A program made the position numbers and the translations under genes. A DNA stretch of 64,000 bases from Hoeflea prorocentri. GTDB taxonomy: Bacteria > Pseudomonadota > Alphaproteobacteria > Rhizobiales > Rhizobiaceae. Shown in pieces: positions 61,713 to 64,000 of this stretch. Under the pieces are notes generated by a model, which saw only the letters and a list, made by a program, of their open reading frames with translations, ran no database searches and was not told the origin of the DNA. Numbering within the stretch: position 1 is the first letter of the stretch; each line of letters opens with the position of its first letter. Location of the stretch: contig NZ_JAPJZI010000001.1 of the NCBI RefSeq assembly GCF_027944115.1, forward strand, positions 3,038,001 through 3,102,000, given 5' to 3'.

Positions 61713-62870
61713 ATGGCGCCCATTCTCGAGATCGCGGACCTGAAAGAACGCGCCAGGCGCCGCGTACCGAAGATGTTCTTCGACTACGCCGATTCAGGCT
61801 CCTGGACCGAGAGCACCTATCAGGCCAATGAAAGCGACTACGACCAGATAACGCTGCGCCAACGCGTGGCTGTGGATATGACCAACCGCTCGCTTGAAGC
61901 CACCATGATCGGACAACCGGTCTCCATGCCGCTGGCGCTGGCGCCGGTTGGGTTTTGCGGCATGCAGTGGGCTGACGGAGAAATTCTTGCTGCGCAGGCA
62001 GCCGAAGCGTTCGGCGTTCCATTTACTCTTTCCACCATGAGCATCTGTTCCATCGAGGATGTGGCCGAGAACACGAAAAAACCGTTCTGGTTCCAGCTCT
62101 ATGTCATGCGGGACCGGGACTTTGTCGGCAATCTCATCGACCGCGCCAAGGCTGCCGGATGCGCGGCACTGGTTCTGACGCTCGATCTGCAGATTCTGGG
62201 TCAGCGCCACAAGGACCTGCGCAATGGCCTGTCGGCGCCGCCCAAATTCACACCGCATCATCTTTGGCAGATCGGCACCTGTCCGTCGTGGTGCCTGGCC
62301 ATGGCGAAGACCAAACGGCGTACGTTCCGTAACATTGTCGGCCACGCCAAGGGCGTCGGTGACCTCTCATCGCTCAGTTCGTGGACGGCTGAGCAGTTTG
62401 ACCCGACCCTGTCATGGGCAGATGTCGAATGGATCAAGGAGCGCTGGGGCGGTCCTGTTATCCTGAAGGGCATTCTTGACGCCGAGGACGCGCAAATGGC
62501 CGCAAAGACCGGAGCCGACGCCATTATCGTGTCGAACCATGGCGGCCGGCAGCTTGATGGTGCACCTTCTTCCATCCGGTCGCTGCCGGCAATCATTGAT
62601 GCGGTTGGCGACAAGATCGAGATCCACATTGATGGAGGCATCCGCTCCGGTCAGGATATTCTCAAGGCACTCTGCCTCGGCGCCACCAGCACCTATGTCG
62701 GGCGGCCGTATCTCTACGGTCTCGGAACCGCGGGCAAGGCCGGTGTCGCCAGGATGTTTGAAATCCTGAAGACGGAACTGGACATAACCATGGCGCTGTG
62801 CGGCGAGCGGGACGTGAAGAACCTTGGCCGCCAGAACCTGCATGCGGCCTTCGGCGAGAAGATCAACTGA
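61713..62870 (+). CDS. FMN-dependent alpha-hydroxy acid dehydrogenase (L-lactate dehydrogenase-like)
   Basis: A 385-residue TIM-barrel flavoprotein of the LldD/glycolate oxidase family. 'RRRVPKMFFDYADSGSW' starts the fold, 'PLALAPVGFCGMQW' binds FMN, the active-site His is in 'IIVSNHGGRQLDG', 'HIDGGIRSGQDILKAL' holds FMN phosphate. The ATG at 61713 follows GGAGAC. LldD-type members oxidise L-lactate to pyruvate and pass electrons to quinone, fitting as the last step after FAH-hydrolase cleavage. Confidence 0.92.
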   Translation: MAPILEIADLKERARRRVPKMFFDYADSGSWTESTYQANESDYDQITLRQRVAVDMTNRSLEATMIGQPVSMPLALAPVGFCGMQWADGEILAAQAAEAFGVPFTLSTMSICSIEDVAENTKKPFWFQLYVMRDRDFVGNLIDRAKAAGCAALVLTLDLQILGQRHKDLRNGLSAPPKFTPHHLWQIGTCPSWCLAMAKTKRRTFRNIVGHAKGVGDLSSLSSWTAEQFDPTLSWADVEWIKERWGGPVILKGILDAEDAQMAAKTGADAIIVSNHGGRQLDGAPSSIRSLPAIIDAVGDKIEIHIDGGIRSGQDILKALCLGATSTYVGRPYLYGLGTAGKAGVARMFEILKTELDITMALCGERDVKNLGRQNLHAAFGEKIN

Positions 62871-62873
62871 CCG

Positions 62874-64000
62874 CTATGTCGGACCGATCATGTCTTCGGG
62901 CCGCACGGTCGCGTCGAACTCTTCTTCGCTGACATAGCCGAGACGCAACGCTTCCTCGCGCAGCGTTGTGCCGTTTTTGTGCGCTTCCTTGGCGATCTTC
63001 GTGGCTTTGTCGTAGCCGATCTTCGGCGCAAGCGCGGTCACCAGCATCAAGGACCGCTCCATCAGGTGCCTGATATGATCCTCATTCGCCTTGATGCCGA
63101 CAACGCACCGGTCTGCAAAGCTGCGGGCGGCGTCCGACAGCAATTGAACGGACTGCAGCAGATTGTGGGCAAGCAGCGGCTTATAGGCGTTGAGCTCAAA
63201 CTGGCCCTGGCTTCCGGCGATCGTCACGGCCGTCTGATTTCCCATGACCTGCACGCACACCATGGTCAAAGCCTCGCACTGGGTCGGGTTGACCTTGCCG
63301 GGCATGATCGACGAGCCGGGCTCGTTCTCCGGCAGCGAAAGCTCTCCCAGCCCTGAGCGTGGGCCGGAACCGAGATAACGGATGTCATTGGCGATCTTGA
63401 AGAGCGAGGCGGCGATTGTGTTGAGTGCTCCGTGTGCATAGACGAACGCGTCATGCGTCGCCAGCGCCTCAAATTTGTTGGCAGCGGTCTGGAAAGGAAG
63501 CCCGGTCAAGTCGGCAACGGCATCCGCGAATTTTACGTCGAAACCCTTTACGGTATTCAGGCCTGTTCCCACAGCCGTCCCACCCTGTGCCAGATGGTAA
63601 AGCCCGTCCAGCGCCGGCGAAAGGCGTTCGATCGAATTGGAGACCTGCGCCGCATATCCGGAGAACTCCTGTCCCAATGTCAGCGGCGTTGCATCCTGGG
63701 TATGGGTTCTGCCGATCTTGACGATATGTTCGAATGCCTTTGATTTGTCGCGCAGCGCCGTCCGCAGATGGCTGAGCGCCGGGATCAGTGACCCATTGAT
63801 TTCGCGCGCGGCGGCAATGTGCATGGCAGTGGGAAAGGTATCATTGGAGGACTGCCCCATATTCACGTGATCGTTGGGATGAACCGGGTCCTTGCTGCCA
63901 ATGACGCCGCCCATCAATTCGATGGAACGGTTTGAAATGACCTCGTTGGCGTTCATATTGGACTGGGTCCCCGAACCGGTCTGCCAGACGGCCAACGGAA
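62874..64000 (-). CDS. fumC: fumarate hydratase class II, C-terminal part
   Basis: The frame is open to the window end, so the first 80–90 residues are missing. '[17 protein letters not shown]' is the substrate-site region, '[20 protein letters not shown]' carries the catalytic His, and the signature '[19 protein letters not shown]' with the active-site Ser loop is complete. It interconverts fumarate and malate in the TCA cycle. It is convergent with the lactate dehydrogenase gene, three bases between stops. Confidence 0.97.
   Translation of the reverse strand, partial: PLAVWQTGSGTQSNMNANEVISNRSIELMGGVIGSKDPVHPNDHVNMGQSSNDTFPTAMHIAAAREINGSLIPALSHLRTALRDKSKAFEHIVKIGRTHTQDATPLTLGQEFSGYAAQVSNSIERLSPALDGLYHLAQGGTAVGTGLNTVKGFDVKFADAVADLTGLPFQTAANKFEALATHDAFVYAHGALNTIAASLFKIANDIRYLGSGPRSGLGELSLPENEPGSSIMPGKVNPTQCEALTMVCVQVMGNQTAVTIAGSQGQFELNAYKPLLAHNLLQSVQLLSDAARSFADRCVVGIKANEDHIRHLMERSLMLVTALAPKIGYDKATKIAKEAHKNGTTLREEALRLGYVSEEEFDATVRPEDMIGPT

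Noticed and set aside
1-64000. CRISPR arrays, transposases and integrases
   Set aside because: No regularly spaced repeats and no DDE or tyrosine/serine recombinase motifs were seen in any frame, although three inserts suggest past mobility.

Overview
The window comes from a high-GC alphaproteobacterium, most likely of the order Hyphomicrobiales (Rhizobium/Hoeflea/Martelella-like). The evidence is the core block guaA–mtnN-like–thioesterase–rsmB–MAPEG … guaB … rlmE–ppx/gppA, which I recall as a typical rhizobial neighbourhood, together with the many sugar ABC transporters and their regulators. I ran no searches; family names rest on motifs read from the translations. There are 54 protein-coding calls, two of them cut by the window ends, plus one tRNA. 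I saw no transposase, integrase or CRISPR array.

Layout. 1–5.9 kb: the end of an FGGY (glycerol-type) kinase, then guaA and housekeeping genes on the minus strand. 6.2–12.8 kb: an accessory insert with a small unknown protein, a secreted DUF3616-like protein, a GH2 glycosidase behind a perfect 16-bp LacI-type operator, an orphan sugar-binding protein and a LacI regulator. 12.9–14.4 kb: guaB. 14.5–20.4 kb: a second insert with a possibly broken gene, two small secreted cysteine-containing proteins and a hybrid histidine kinase/response-regulator pair. A sequence motif is shared upstream of the secreted proteins and the kinase. A diverged copy of the rlmE 3' end lies at the guaB-proximal border of this insert. 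20.4–22.9 kb: rlmE, ppx/gppA and tRNA-Gln(CTG). 22.9–25.3 kb: accessory DNA marked by a perfect 25-bp repeat of the tRNA 3' end, with a TetR regulator and an unknown two-gene secreted/membrane pair.

25.4–48.0 kb is one large sugar or sugar-acid catabolic locus. It has a ribose-type ABC transporter with a split ATPase, a CUT1-type ABC transporter, two lactonase-type hydrolases, a mandelate-racemase-type dehydratase, a rhamnose-type mutarotase, three dehydrogenases, a two-part altronate-dehydratase-like enzyme and an IclR regulator. Unusually for sugar catabolism, it also has two CaiB/BaiF CoA-transferases, two MaoC-type hydratases (one without its catalytic histidine) and a solute-binding-protein homologue without a signal peptide. 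The three promoter regions serving the locus each hold a similar inverted repeat (8-bp arms, 5-bp spacer), which suggests a single regulon, perhaps under the IclR protein.

48.2–64 kb: a small unannotated-type ORF; an EgtB–EgtD fusion for ergothioneine synthesis; an ECF sigma operon; a DMT transporter; a set of genes for 2-keto-3-deoxy sugar acids (SDR like 2-keto-3-deoxy-L-fuconate dehydrogenase, FAH-family hydrolase, KDG-type kinase); an M20 hydrolase; a truncated haemoglobin; a two-domain GT32/GT62-like glycosyltransferase with a GT25-like partner; a 3D-domain secreted protein; an L-lactate dehydrogenase-type flavoprotein; and the C-terminal part of fumC. The SDR, FAH hydrolase and lactate dehydrogenase would together turn a 2-keto-3-deoxy-6-deoxyhexonate (as from L-fucose) into pyruvate and oxidised lactate.
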